Below are positions 26,877-34,427 of a stretch of 64,000 bases of DNA, one piece after another (the first letter of the stretch is position 1; each line of letters starts with the position of its first letter). The stretch covers positions 14,545 to 78,544 of the forward strand of contig CAMDNZ010000011.1 in the NCBI GenBank assembly GCA_945903445.1. Reading direction: 5' to 3'. The stretch comes from Bordetella parapertussis. GTDB taxonomy: Bacteria; Pseudomonadota; Gammaproteobacteria; Burkholderiales; Burkholderiaceae_B. The translations under genes and the position numbers were made by a program. The notes below the pieces were generated by a model. That model did not search any database, had not been told where the DNA came from, and saw nothing but the letters and a program-made list of their open reading frames with translations.

Positions 26877-27166
26877 TGACGCATTACCGTAGCCCCCATG
26901 ACGACTCAGGCATCCCGACGCTGACGGTACGCCAACCCGAGCACGATCGACCGGCAGAAGACAAAACCGAACCGGCCAGCGCGCCCGATGCGCGTTCGAC
27001 CGCTGCGACCTACCCTGAACCCGTGCTGCGCGCCGCATTGCAGGCCGCCATCGAGGATGCCGTGGACGAGGCCCTAGACGAAGCCATCGTCCATCTGCGT
27101 ACTCGCCTTCAAGACCGCCTGCCCGAGATCGTGACGCGTGCCTTGCGTCAGACCCGATCGGGATGA
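26876..27166 (+). CDS. Small conserved protein downstream of holC (DUF2486-like)
   Basis: A 96-residue protein with a disordered, acidic, proline-containing first half and a C-terminal helix EPVLRAALQAAIEDAVDEALDE continuing IVHLRTRLQDRLPEIVTRAL. Position after holC and the amphipathic C-terminus resemble the DUF2486-type genes found there in Burkholderiales; the family name is from memory. The start is GTG overlapping the holC stop by one base, indicating coupling. Function unknown. In related genomes valS commonly follows; here the S1-like array follows instead. Confidence 0.65.
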   Translation: MTHYRSPHDDSGIPTLTVRQPEHDRPAEDKTEPASAPDARSTAATYPEPVLRAALQAAIEDAVDEALDEAIVHLRTRLQDRLPEIVTRALRQTRSG

Positions 27167-27268
27167 TGGGCTTCAGACAAACGCCCACGCCGTCAAGAAT
27201 ACGCGCGCAACAGCGCGCGATCCTAAGAGCCTAGAGACCAGGGTAGCGCGCGTTTGCCACGCGTCTGC

Positions 27269-28063
27269 TCAGGGCGACTCAAATAGCACCGGCAACAATT
27301 CGTACGCAAGTGCAGTATTCCAACGACTCTTTTCAATCTTATGTTCTGGAATGCAGTTGTTGGAGGGTGACATCAGGTCGTGGCTCGGCTGTCGAGACGG
27401 ACAGGTGAACGATTGGGCAACACAAACGTCTACCGTTGAACCCTGCGCTGAATGAATGTAGCGGATATATTGCTCGGTTTCCTCCCACCGAGGCTCTGGA
27501 TAAACTCGATATACACCGGAGCTGCGTTCTGCGACACCATTGAAACCTGGATTCCGAACATACTCAGGCTCAGCTATAGCCCCACCAGAATATCCCGCTA
27601 TTTCAAATACCCCTCTGACTTGCTCTGGGAGGATAGGGAACGGCGTAAACCGACGAAAATCATGGTTCATATAGTTCAGCATCGAAGTGCGGTAGGGTTC
27701 ATTCACTCGTGGTGCGTATTCGGCTACGGTCCTCCGCAAGGAAAAAATGTTGGGGTTGCCTCCCACCTCGTAGACGTAGGCGGGCTGACCGGTCAGATAG
27801 TTCAACGCCCTCGCGGCCCCCAGCGCCTCTTGCAGGTCTTGGATTAACGTTAAATAAGCGCTTTGATCGCACTGCACATTGGCAGTCAATCTGAACACAT
27901 TGGTGTCACTCCCGGGTGCATGAACCGACTCGTCCAAAGGCGCGTTATGCACAAAATGATAAATGTGGGGTGTGTTGGGATTGGAGAAGTCTGCCGCGAT
28001 TACCGTTGAGCTTAGATGCATGCCAACGGCGACTACAACCAGCCGAATTTGTGTACGAATCAT
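27269..28063 (-). CDS. Secreted pertussis-toxin-S1-like protein (paralogue A)
   Basis: A 264-residue precursor (S1 precursor: 269) with a Sec signal ending VIAA before DFSNP. It aligns along S1: IYHFVHNAPLDE with the RYDSR strand, NVFRLTANVQC with the segment up to Cys41, YVYEVGGNPNIFSL with YIYEVRADNNFYG, ILPEQVRGVFE with IPPENIRRVTR, and DVCVAQSF with the Cys201 region. The S1 NAD arginine (Arg9) is His here, His35 is Leu, Ser-Thr-Ser is lost and the catalytic Glu position is probably Asp (NHDFRRF). Four cysteines. Start chosen for its signal peptide and GGAGACC upstream; the frame runs on into the wrecked copy at 28150-28512. No active ADP-ribosyltransferase should be assumed. Confidence 0.75.
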   Translation of the reverse strand: MIRTQIRLVVVAVGMHLSSTVIAADFSNPNTPHIYHFVHNAPLDESVHAPGSDTNVFRLTANVQCDQSAYLTLIQDLQEALGAARALNYLTGQPAYVYEVGGNPNIFSLRRTVAEYAPRVNEPYRTSMLNYMNHDFRRFTPFPILPEQVRGVFEIAGYSGGAIAEPEYVRNPGFNGVAERSSGVYRVYPEPRWEETEQYIRYIHSAQGSTVDVCVAQSFTCPSRQPSHDLMSPSNNCIPEHKIEKSRWNTALAYELLPVLFESP

Positions 28064-28149
28064 CCTTTGGGTCTCCTGGTAGAAAGTGCTAGAGCATCGA
28101 TTCACTCTAGCTGTCTTGCATATCAGGCTGGGCTGGGCGCCCCGCTTTC

Positions 28150-28512
28150 TCACCACTGGACGGTGTTGTACAAAAAAATAGATGTCGTGCTTGCTCGCCA
28201 CCTGACCAATGTAAGCTGGCCGCAAGGTCAGTCCATTCAATACATTAGCGGCGGGCAACGCATCGGCCAGGTTCGGGTACAAGCTTAAATATGCGCTTAG
28301 ATGGCATTGAAAGTGGCGGCCAGTCGGAACGAAGTGATATCAGTTCTTGAAGCGCCGATAGGCTTGGGCTTCTTCAGGTTCAGGGGCGCGCTATGCACAA
28401 AATAAAAGGACTTAAGTGGGTTGTGGTGGCGGTTGCCATCTACAATTACAACTGAGTTCACAAGCATGCCAACGGAGAATTCGATCAGCTGAATCTTCTT
28501 GCGAATCACCAT
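28150..28512 (-). pseudogene. Frameshifted, truncated S1-like copy, sister of paralogue A
   Basis: A start with AAAGGAG and a signal-like N-terminus (MVIRKKIQLIEFSVGMLVNS) leads into SFYFVHSAPLN and FRLAATF, then hits TAA at 28297. One missing base near 28309 explains it: the shifted frame reads QCHLSAYLSLYPNLADALPA, then ANVLNGLTLRPAYIGQVASKHD, matching QCDQSAYLTL...ALNYLTGQPAYVYEVGGNPN of paralogue A. Homology stops near 28150, just before paralogue A begins, so the second half is gone. This is a tandem duplicate of A that has decayed. Confidence 0.75.
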
Positions 28513-28744
28513 CGGGCTCCTTTAGTGACAAGTGATTAAGCTGCAATCACTGTAGTGGTCGAGCGTGTAAGCTGAACAAACAGCCTTTCTTTCTACATTT
28601 AGCATTGAGCGGTGTCACCCGAAAAAATCGAAGGCTGGCGCTTCAGGAAACTGTCAGGTATTCTTCGTCATTCGACAGACCAACAACGCGATGCAGAGCA
28701 CCTTGCCTGCAAGGCCCGCCGATGCAACGTGCGAGGAATACATT

Positions 28745-29446
28745 ATGGATCCGATCAAGACGTCCCCGTTCGACCGCTCCACTTCCGCGCCGGGCGAAGT
28801 CGCTCGCAACCGCGTCCTGCGCAACACCTACTGGTTGTTGGCGCTTTCGCTGATCCCTACCGTATTAGGTGCCTGGCTCAGTCTGACCACCGGCCTGAAT
28901 CAAGTCATGGCCGGCAGCCCCGGCTTAAGCACCATCGTCTTTTTGGTCGGCGCGTTCGGTTTGATGTTCGCCGTCGAAAAAAATCGCGACAACAGCCTGG
29001 GGGTCGTGCTGCTGCTGGCGTTTACGTTCTTCATGGGCGTCATGCTGTCGCGCATGCTGGGCTTCGTTCTGTCGCGCGGCAATGGCGAACAACTGATCAT
29101 GATCGCCTTCGGCGGCACGGCGCTGGTGTTTGGCACCATGGCCACTCTGGCAAGCACCATCAAACGCGATTTGTCGAGCATGCAGAAGTGGTTGTTCATC
29201 GGCGCCATCGTCATCTTGGTAGCGGCCTTGGCCAACATGTTCTTGCAAATCCCGGCGCTGATGCTGACGGTATCGGTGCTGGCCATCGTGATTTTCTCGG
29301 CCTTCATGCTGGTCGACCTCCAGCGTGTGGTCAACGGCGGCGAGACCAACTATATTTCGGCTACCCTGGCGATCTATTTGGACGTCTACAATGTGTTCGC
29401 CAATCTGCTGGCCATCCTCGGCATCTTCGGCGGCAATCGCGAATAA
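28745..29446 (+). CDS. BAX inhibitor-1/YccA-family membrane protein
   Basis: A 233-residue protein with seven hydrophobic segments starting VLRNTYWLLALSLIPTVLGAWL and a C-terminal aspartate-containing helix (DVYNVFANLLAILGIFGGNRE), the Bax inhibitor-1 pattern of YccA/YbhL. E. coli YccA is an FtsH substrate that modulates FtsH proteolysis; some homologues leak calcium. The ATG at 28745 has GAGGA 9 bases ahead and was preferred to one 54 bases earlier. Its base composition is that of the core genome, unlike the S1-like genes on both sides. A terminator follows at 29474-29504. Confidence 0.88.
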   Translation: MDPIKTSPFDRSTSAPGEVARNRVLRNTYWLLALSLIPTVLGAWLSLTTGLNQVMAGSPGLSTIVFLVGAFGLMFAVEKNRDNSLGVVLLLAFTFFMGVMLSRMLGFVLSRGNGEQLIMIAFGGTALVFGTMATLASTIKRDLSSMQKWLFIGAIVILVAALANMFLQIPALMLTVSVLAIVIFSAFMLVDLQRVVNGGETNYISATLAIYLDVYNVFANLLAILGIFGGNRE

Positions 29447-29473
29447 ACCTCGCCCAAGCGTTGCATATACGTG

Positions 29474-29504
29474 AAAGAGCCTGTCCCTAACGGACAGGCT
29501 CTTT
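29474..29504. terminator. Terminator after the YccA-family gene
   Basis: AAAGAGCCTGTCC pairs with GGACAGGCTCTTT around a CTAAC loop, with T-runs downstream. The same stem arms recur at 32555-32585, on the other side of two S1-like genes. Confidence 0.85.
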
Positions 29505-29589
29505 TATTTCATAGCGCGTCATGCCAACGCTCAAATACGTTACATCGATACCTGTTGGACATGCCGAGGCAAACGCCCACCCAAGCGGC

Positions 29590-29775
29590 ACCCGTCGCGC
29601 CAATAGAAACTTATTCTCTGGCCGAAAGCGTTTTTTTGCCCTGCTGCACCCAGCCCTCACCAATACATAGCAGCTTCCCCCGAGGGCTGCATTCCCCGAG
29701 ATAAAATCGTAAAAACACCGTGGAGCAGTGCGCCAGCATATAAAATTTTGCCGCTTTTGTTTTCCGAATCGTCGA
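29590..29775 (+). pseudogene. Remnant of an S1-like gene (internal piece plus C-terminus)
   Basis: One frame at about 29604-29633 encodes IETYSLAESV, like the TTYSL or MYSLAASV strand of the intact copies. From 29634 another frame reads FCPAAPSPHQYIAASPEGCI, RDKIVKTPWSS and AYKILPLLFSE, matching FMCPAARPDTYMAA...C...QIVKIPFSTALAYKILPVLFSE of paralogue C almost residue for residue. The first half and the middle are missing. The flank after it (29811-29970) also resembles the flank after paralogue C. The upstream part of this call is weaker than the C-terminal part. Confidence 0.65.
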
Positions 29776-30155
29776 ATTGGCGCTCACGCCATACAAACTA
29801 AGCGTGTGTACGAAAAATCCGTTCGCCCATGCGTACGGACAGCGTCACTCGCTGGTCGTCTTCGGTCGACGTGCGCGCATGCTGCGTCGCAGATAAAAGG
29901 TCGTGGCGGGTCATCGTCGGCATCTTCTAGCGGCGATCGCGAATAAGTCTCGCTGGAAGCGTCGCACAAAAAAAACCTCACGCTTAAAAATATGTCACTT
30001 GCGTAAGATTGAAGGCATTTCAAACCGCCAGCCGATCTGGCGCATTGAACCCAAGGTAATTAGACCAATCGAAAAACAAACATCGGTCGAATCTCGCTAT
30101 GCATCCAGTAAGCTATGCTTTAAGGTTGTTGTTCCACAGAATCGGGAGGTGGCGT

Positions 30156-30983
30156 ATGAATTTGCCACACATACGTAAGTTTATATTTATAGTTTGTATG
30201 ATTCTCGGCTTGAACGCGTTCGCAGCAGATGGTAACGAAAAAAGTCGCTCCGAAAAATACCCATACATCCAAGACAATTATCTTTATTACTTACACAACG
30301 AGCCGCCATCCGTTGTTCATGAAAACGGCATTCAAGCGCCGGGCTCCAATTTAAATATTTTAAACTTATTCGCCAACATATATTGTGATGAAAGTGCTTA
30401 TTTGGTTTTGCACCTACATCGGAGGGCCGCAGTCGACGAGGCATTCAGGTTAACCGATCAAACCAGCAGCCCTGTTTATATTTATGTTGTCGCCGCAACT
30501 TACGACGTATATCTTTTGCATCGCACTTTGACGCGCTACCTCGAGAGGTCACGAACGCAAAATACCGCAGCAAATCGTGCTTATGCAAACAATGAACGTC
30601 GATTATTCACGGCCACTGCAATCATACAAGACATGATTATAGGCGCACATATCGTAGACAGGGACGCGCCAGAAAATCCTTGGCCGCCTTACGTTGCCAA
30701 TCCCAATTATTCCGCTCAAAGTCCCGGCATTAATACACATACGTACCCCGGCGACCAGCCCTCGGAAGAGGAGATCATGCAAAAATTTCATTATGTCGAT
30801 ATTGTGAAAACATCGACTTTTCATGACGTCTGTACGATTCAACCTTTTATGTGCCCTGCAAGCAGACCCGGCCCACATATAGCGGCATCCCCTGGGAAAT
30901 GCATTTCACAAAATCAAATCGTAAAAATTCCTTTGAAAAATGCGCTGACATATAAAATTCTGCCGCTTTTGTTTTCAGAATAA
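30156..30983 (+). CDS. Secreted pertussis-toxin-S1-like protein (paralogue B)
   Basis: A 275-residue precursor with signal peptide ending NAFAA before DGNEK. The N-terminal strand LYYLHNEPPSVVHENGI aligns gap-free with S1 VYRYDSRPPEDVFQNGF, so Arg9 of S1 is Tyr here and Arg13 is Glu. His35 is Leu. SAYLVLHLHRRA stands where S1 has SAFVSTSSSRRY: the Ser-Thr-Ser is lost while flanking SA and RR remain. NNERRLF may keep the catalytic Glu position. Cysteines in IYCDES, DVCTIQPFMC and GKC are retained. The start at 30156 has GGGAGG 7 bases upstream. Base composition is much more A+T-rich than the housekeeping genes; function unknown. Confidence 0.75.
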   Translation: MNLPHIRKFIFIVCMILGLNAFAADGNEKSRSEKYPYIQDNYLYYLHNEPPSVVHENGIQAPGSNLNILNLFANIYCDESAYLVLHLHRRAAVDEAFRLTDQTSSPVYIYVVAATYDVYLLHRTLTRYLERSRTQNTAANRAYANNERRLFTATAIIQDMIIGAHIVDRDAPENPWPPYVANPNYSAQSPGINTHTYPGDQPSEEEIMQKFHYVDIVKTSTFHDVCTIQPFMCPASRPGPHIAASPGKCISQNQIVKIPLKNALTYKILPLLFSE

Positions 30984-31027
30984 TTTATACGAGCGCTTCC
31001 GCCAGACAAAACCAAGTAAGTATAAGA

Positions 31028-31058
31028 AAAGCCTGCTTCGCCGATGCGAGCGGGCTTT
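31028..31058 (+). terminator. Hairpin downstream of paralogue B
   Basis: AAGCCTGCT and AGCGGGCTT can pair around a loop of about 12 bases, 45 bases after the stop of paralogue B. The T-run is short, so termination efficiency is uncertain. Degenerate versions of this segment can be recognised behind the remnant (29815-29850) and behind paralogue C (32396-32430), which marks it as part of the duplicated unit. Confidence 0.5.
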
Positions 31059-31343
31059 GTCGTCGACTGGCCGCCTATAGCCGACAGGCAAATGCTAAGT
31101 TGCAGAAAAAATCTCGTGTCGATGCACGGAGCACCACTTTTTCGCAGCAGTATTCATCGAGGAGTGAATTGACTAAAATAAAACATGCTCGCCGGTGAAA
31201 TGTCCGTAGGGATATAGTCGTTAGACTCCGCTGCTGACATAGCGACAGGCAAACACGGCATGTTGGAAAACGCCCTCTATCAATAAATTTTAAAAACTTG
31301 TCGTTGAGTTTAATTTAAAAAATTTAATAAAATTATTGTGTCC

Positions 31344-31400
31344 CAATAAAAATATCTGAACTCAATAAAAATATCTGAACTCAATAAAAATCATCGAATT
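31344..31400. repeat. Three 19-base direct repeats upstream of paralogue C
   Basis: CAATAAAAATATCTGAACT occurs twice in perfect tandem (31344-31362, 31363-31381), followed by a degenerate third unit CAATAAAAATCATCGAATT (31382-31400). They lie 128-184 bases before the start of paralogue C in the 544-base A+T-rich gap 30984-31527, which holds no gene that I can recognise. A regulatory role is possible but not shown. Confidence 0.85.
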
Positions 31401-31527
31401 TCAAATTGCTCGATCAACGAAATCGATGCTTTTTGACCAATTGAAACACAGCTCCCAGCATAAGCGTCTTTATGCGGTTGACGATATATTATTTAAGCGC
31501 CTGACTAGACAAAATTGGGGGGTTTGT

Positions 31528-32358
31528 ATGAACGCGCAACGCATATGTAGGATCGTGCTGGCTGCTAGTACGATACTTAGCTCGAACGTGCTCGCAGCAG
31601 ACAACACGCAACGTCACGCCAAAGCATATCCGGAAGAGAAAAAAAATTATCTCTATTATTTACATACCGAGCCTCTTACTGCCGTTCAGAAAAATCCTGT
31701 CCGGGCACCAGGTTCAAATTTAGATGTCTTGAACCTATTTGCCAACGTGGACTGTGGACAAAGCGCTTTTTTAGTGCTGCAACGATTGCGATCGCAGGCA
31801 GTCCGAGAGGCATTCGATCTAAACGAGCAAACCAACCAGGCCGTTTACATCTATGTCGTTGCCGCAACTCCGACCACTTATTCCTTGCGCAGAACCATAA
31901 CTCATTACCTCGGCGGCGGGGTAGCGAGGCAAGATACCGCAACGTACCGTAGCTATGTAGCGAGTGACATGCGGCTCTTTACCGCCACCCCGATCACGGC
32001 AGACATGGTTGTGGGTGTGCATGTAGTAGACGCCCGGACATCACGACAAGCTCAATGGCCTCCTTTCACTCGAAACGCCACTTATTCGACTCCTAGTCCT
32101 GGCATTAATCCACGTCCGTACTCCGAGACCCGACCTTCGGCGGAACACACCATACAAACGCTCCGCTACCTCCAGCTCGCGAGGACGTCGACCGCTCACG
32201 ACGTCTGTACGGTGCAGTCGTTTATGTGCCCTGCCGCCCGGCCAGACACATATATGGCGGCCCCTCCGGCAAATTGCATTTCCGAAGATCAAATCGTAAA
32301 AATTCCTTTTAGCACCGCGCTCGCATATAAAATTCTACCGGTTCTGTTTTCCGAATAG
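31528..32358 (+). CDS. Secreted pertussis-toxin-S1-like protein (paralogue C)
   Basis: A 276-residue precursor and the closest relative of paralogue B. Signal peptide MNAQRICRIVLAASTILSSN ends VLAA. LYYLHTEPLTAVQKNPV aligns with the S1 arginine strand (Arg9 to Tyr), LDVLNLFANVDC with the His35-Cys41 segment (His to Leu), VYIYVVAATPTTYSLRR with the IYEVRADNNFYG strand, and SDMRLFTATPITADMVVG with the Glu129-IPPENI region (Glu to Asp). Four cysteines as in B. The ATG at 31528, preceded by a G-run, was preferred to an in-frame ATG 102 bases upstream because it begins the signal peptide. No S2-S5 or Ptl genes are nearby. Confidence 0.75.
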   Translation: MNAQRICRIVLAASTILSSNVLAADNTQRHAKAYPEEKKNYLYYLHTEPLTAVQKNPVRAPGSNLDVLNLFANVDCGQSAFLVLQRLRSQAVREAFDLNEQTNQAVYIYVVAATPTTYSLRRTITHYLGGGVARQDTATYRSYVASDMRLFTATPITADMVVGVHVVDARTSRQAQWPPFTRNATYSTPSPGINPRPYSETRPSAEHTIQTLRYLQLARTSTAHDVCTVQSFMCPAARPDTYMAAPPANCISEDQIVKIPFSTALAYKILPVLFSE

Positions 32359-32554
32359 TCAAACGAGTATCTATGCAAAACCGAGTAGATGCGCGAAAAA
32401 TCTGCTCGCCAATGCGTGCGGACAGCGTCGTTCGTTGTTATTTTTTGGTCGAGGTGCACGCATGCTAGGCCGTAAATAAAACGTCGTGTCGGGCCATCCT
32501 ATGTATTTTCGGCGACGATTGAAAATGGGCTTCGGCATAAATGTCGCACATAAA

Positions 32555-32585
32555 AAAGAGCCTGTCACTTTTGGACAGGCTCTTT
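32555..32585. terminator. Bidirectional terminator between paralogues C and D
   Basis: AAAGAGCCTGTC and GACAGGCTCTTT pair over ACTTTTG. It separates the rightward paralogue C from the leftward paralogue D. Its arms are nearly identical to the terminator behind the YccA-family gene. Confidence 0.85.
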
Positions 32586-32613
32586 CGCTCGATCAAGCGT
32601 CATATACTCACGT

Positions 32614-33411
32614 TCAAAAAATTTCCATCAAAGCCGGATAGATGCGTCGGGCGAACGCTTGTCTAATCGAGATTTTTTCAATATCGGCCGTTGCAATGCA
32701 GTGATTTTGAGCTGCAAAAAGCCTCGCCCCGCTGGACGATCCCGAATCGCATCTGAACGCGGCCACGATACAGGCATCGATTAGGCGTCCGCCATGCTCC
32801 AGCCTGGCGAGACGCACGTAGTTGTTCGAAATGACCTGAGGCTGCGCAGCCATCCGGAAGAATCCCTCGTATATGACGGGTGCTCTTGGGACATAATTTT
32901 CATTCGGCCGGTGAATCACGGTCGGAAACCCCGCCATGATTCTAAGCCGATCGACATCGAAGCTGGCAACGATATCACCTGGCGCAATGGCATTCGGCGT
33001 AATCCATCTATCGTCCAAAGCCCCCAGCCTGATCACCATGTTATCCAGTTCGGGCGATATCTGATCGATGTTGTGCGCAACACTGGCAGCGAGCGAATAC
33101 ATGTTTTCGGTCGATCGCACTTCGTAGACGAACATTTGCCGCTGCAATTGACGACTCAGATCTGTCGCGACTGCCAGTGCCTCCCGCCGCGTCTGTAAAA
33201 GCGTGCGAAACCCCAACTGGCCGCAGTTGCTATTGGTCAGCAACGCGTAGACATTTTGATCTCCTGTGAGAGCGCCTAATCCTTCGGTATGCACAGTTTC
33301 CCAAGACTCGGAACTGACCGTAAAGAGCCTGCCGTCGTTGGCCCAGGCGGCAGGCATGCCGATCATGGTGTATATCGCGACGGCTATTACCCAAAATGCG
33401 ATCTGCTTCAT
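32614..33411 (-). CDS. Secreted pertussis-toxin-S1-like protein (paralogue D)
   Basis: A 265-residue precursor with signal peptide MKQIAFWVIAVAIYTMIGMP ending AWA before NDGRLF. The best fold evidence is MFVYEVRSTENMYSLAASVA, very close to S1 YIYEVRADNNFYGAASSYF, and QNVYALLTNSNC against DNVLDHLTGRSC, which conserves N, V, L, T and Cys41 but turns His35 into Leu. The Arg9 position is Thr (LFTVSSES). LDDRWITPNAIAPGDI corresponds to the Glu129 region with Asp. Cysteines in SNC, DAC, FRC and NHC. It forms a second subfamily with paralogue E. Regulation and target unknown. Confidence 0.75.
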   Translation of the reverse strand: MKQIAFWVIAVAIYTMIGMPAAWANDGRLFTVSSESWETVHTEGLGALTGDQNVYALLTNSNCGQLGFRTLLQTRREALAVATDLSRQLQRQMFVYEVRSTENMYSLAASVAHNIDQISPELDNMVIRLGALDDRWITPNAIAPGDIVASFDVDRLRIMAGFPTVIHRPNENYVPRAPVIYEGFFRMAAQPQVISNNYVRLARLEHGGRLIDACIVAAFRCDSGSSSGARLFAAQNHCIATADIEKISIRQAFARRIYPALMEIF

Positions 33412-33475
33412 AAGAATCGCTCCCGATCAAAACGTGTGCGGATTATTGGGGCTTTGGCACGAACGGGCGACTCGT

Positions 33476-34264
33476 TTAGTCGTCCCGGATTCTCAAAATA
33501 GGCAAGAGCTTGCGCGCCAGTACTAACCTGGGGTGCAGTTCGATGAAATCGTCCTCGGTAACGCAGCCGTTCGAGAATGACGTGCTCAGTAAAGTCCGTC
33601 GCGGTGCAATACAAGTAAACGAATGAACCGTATAGGCATTGACGGTTCGATTTGCATATTCCAGCAGGGCCAGTCGAATGTATTGATTTGAAATCGCCGC
33701 TGGCTGAGGAGGCATGATGAACGGTTCGGCGCTGATTTCCGCAAAACGCCTGATGGAGTGCGGATTGTAATGAAAGATTATCTCTGCGCCGGAGATGTGC
33801 CCCCGGACCTCGAACGCACCGCGGATATCTTCTCGTGCAACAGCGTCAGGGGTGATCCACCTGTCATCCAGCATGGCCAGGTTGATCAGCTCGGAGATCA
33901 GCTCGGACGATATTTGCCCTCGGTTGGCCAAGGCACTTTTCCACATGGATCTCATATTCGCAGTCGATCTGACTTGAAAGATGAAGACCAACCGACTAGT
34001 CCGCCTGCTCAAGGCTCCTGCCGTTGAAATGAGGCCGGATAGGCTGGTATGCAAGGTCAAGAACCCGTTCAACCCGCATTGGTGATTGGTGAGCAATCTA
34101 AACACATTAGGGTCACCCGCGGGTACAGGTAAGCCTTGCGCGAACACCGTTTGGTAATCGTTCCTACTCAAGGTAAACAGGTGACCGTCGTTCACCTGGG
34201 CATGGGCCCCGAGTATGCTCGACATTAGGACAAGGGCAATCGTCCACCGAATGATGTATTTCAT
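33476..34264 (-). CDS. Secreted pertussis-toxin-S1-like protein (paralogue E)
   Basis: A 262-residue precursor with signal peptide ending GAHA before QVND. PNVFRLLTNHQC parallels S1 DNVLDHLTGRSC (His35 to Leu), VFIFQVRSTANM parallels YIYEVRADNNF, and LDDRWITPDAVAREDIRGAFE parallels the Glu129-to-RRVTR segment. The Arg9 position is Thr (LFTLSRND). It resembles paralogue D closely in LDDRWITP. Odd: the cysteine matching S1 Cys201, kept in A-D, is Tyr here (NAYTVHSFTC), leaving three cysteines and therefore an unpaired one or a different bridge. Oriented with D, 64 bases apart. Confidence 0.75.
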   Translation of the reverse strand: MKYIIRWTIALVLMSSILGAHAQVNDGHLFTLSRNDYQTVFAQGLPVPAGDPNVFRLLTNHQCGLNGFLTLHTSLSGLISTAGALSRRTSRLVFIFQVRSTANMRSMWKSALANRGQISSELISELINLAMLDDRWITPDAVAREDIRGAFEVRGHISGAEIIFHYNPHSIRRFAEISAEPFIMPPQPAAISNQYIRLALLEYANRTVNAYTVHSFTCIAPRRTLLSTSFSNGCVTEDDFIELHPRLVLARKLLPILRIRDD

Positions 34265-34427
34265 CGTGACACTCCACCTGAATTGGAGGCTGCGCTTGTC
34301 TATACGAGTGCATCGAGCCCTTACGGTCGGCCTCTGTATTCATGTTAGGGTCGCATTCAGATCGCTATCCGTGAGAGACCTAGCAATTACAAATGGTCCG
34401 CACTAAACGAAGTGTGTCTGCGGGAAA

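Noticed and set aside
29900..31530. BvgA heptad repeats (TTTCCTA type) upstream of the S1-like genes
   Set aside because: I looked for paired heptads as in the ptx promoter and saw no convincing pair; Bvg control cannot be claimed from sequence.
27167..34427. Pertussis toxin B subunits S2-S5 or ptl secretion genes
   Set aside because: No open frame in the region resembles them; all sizeable frames are S1-like, YccA-like or shadows.
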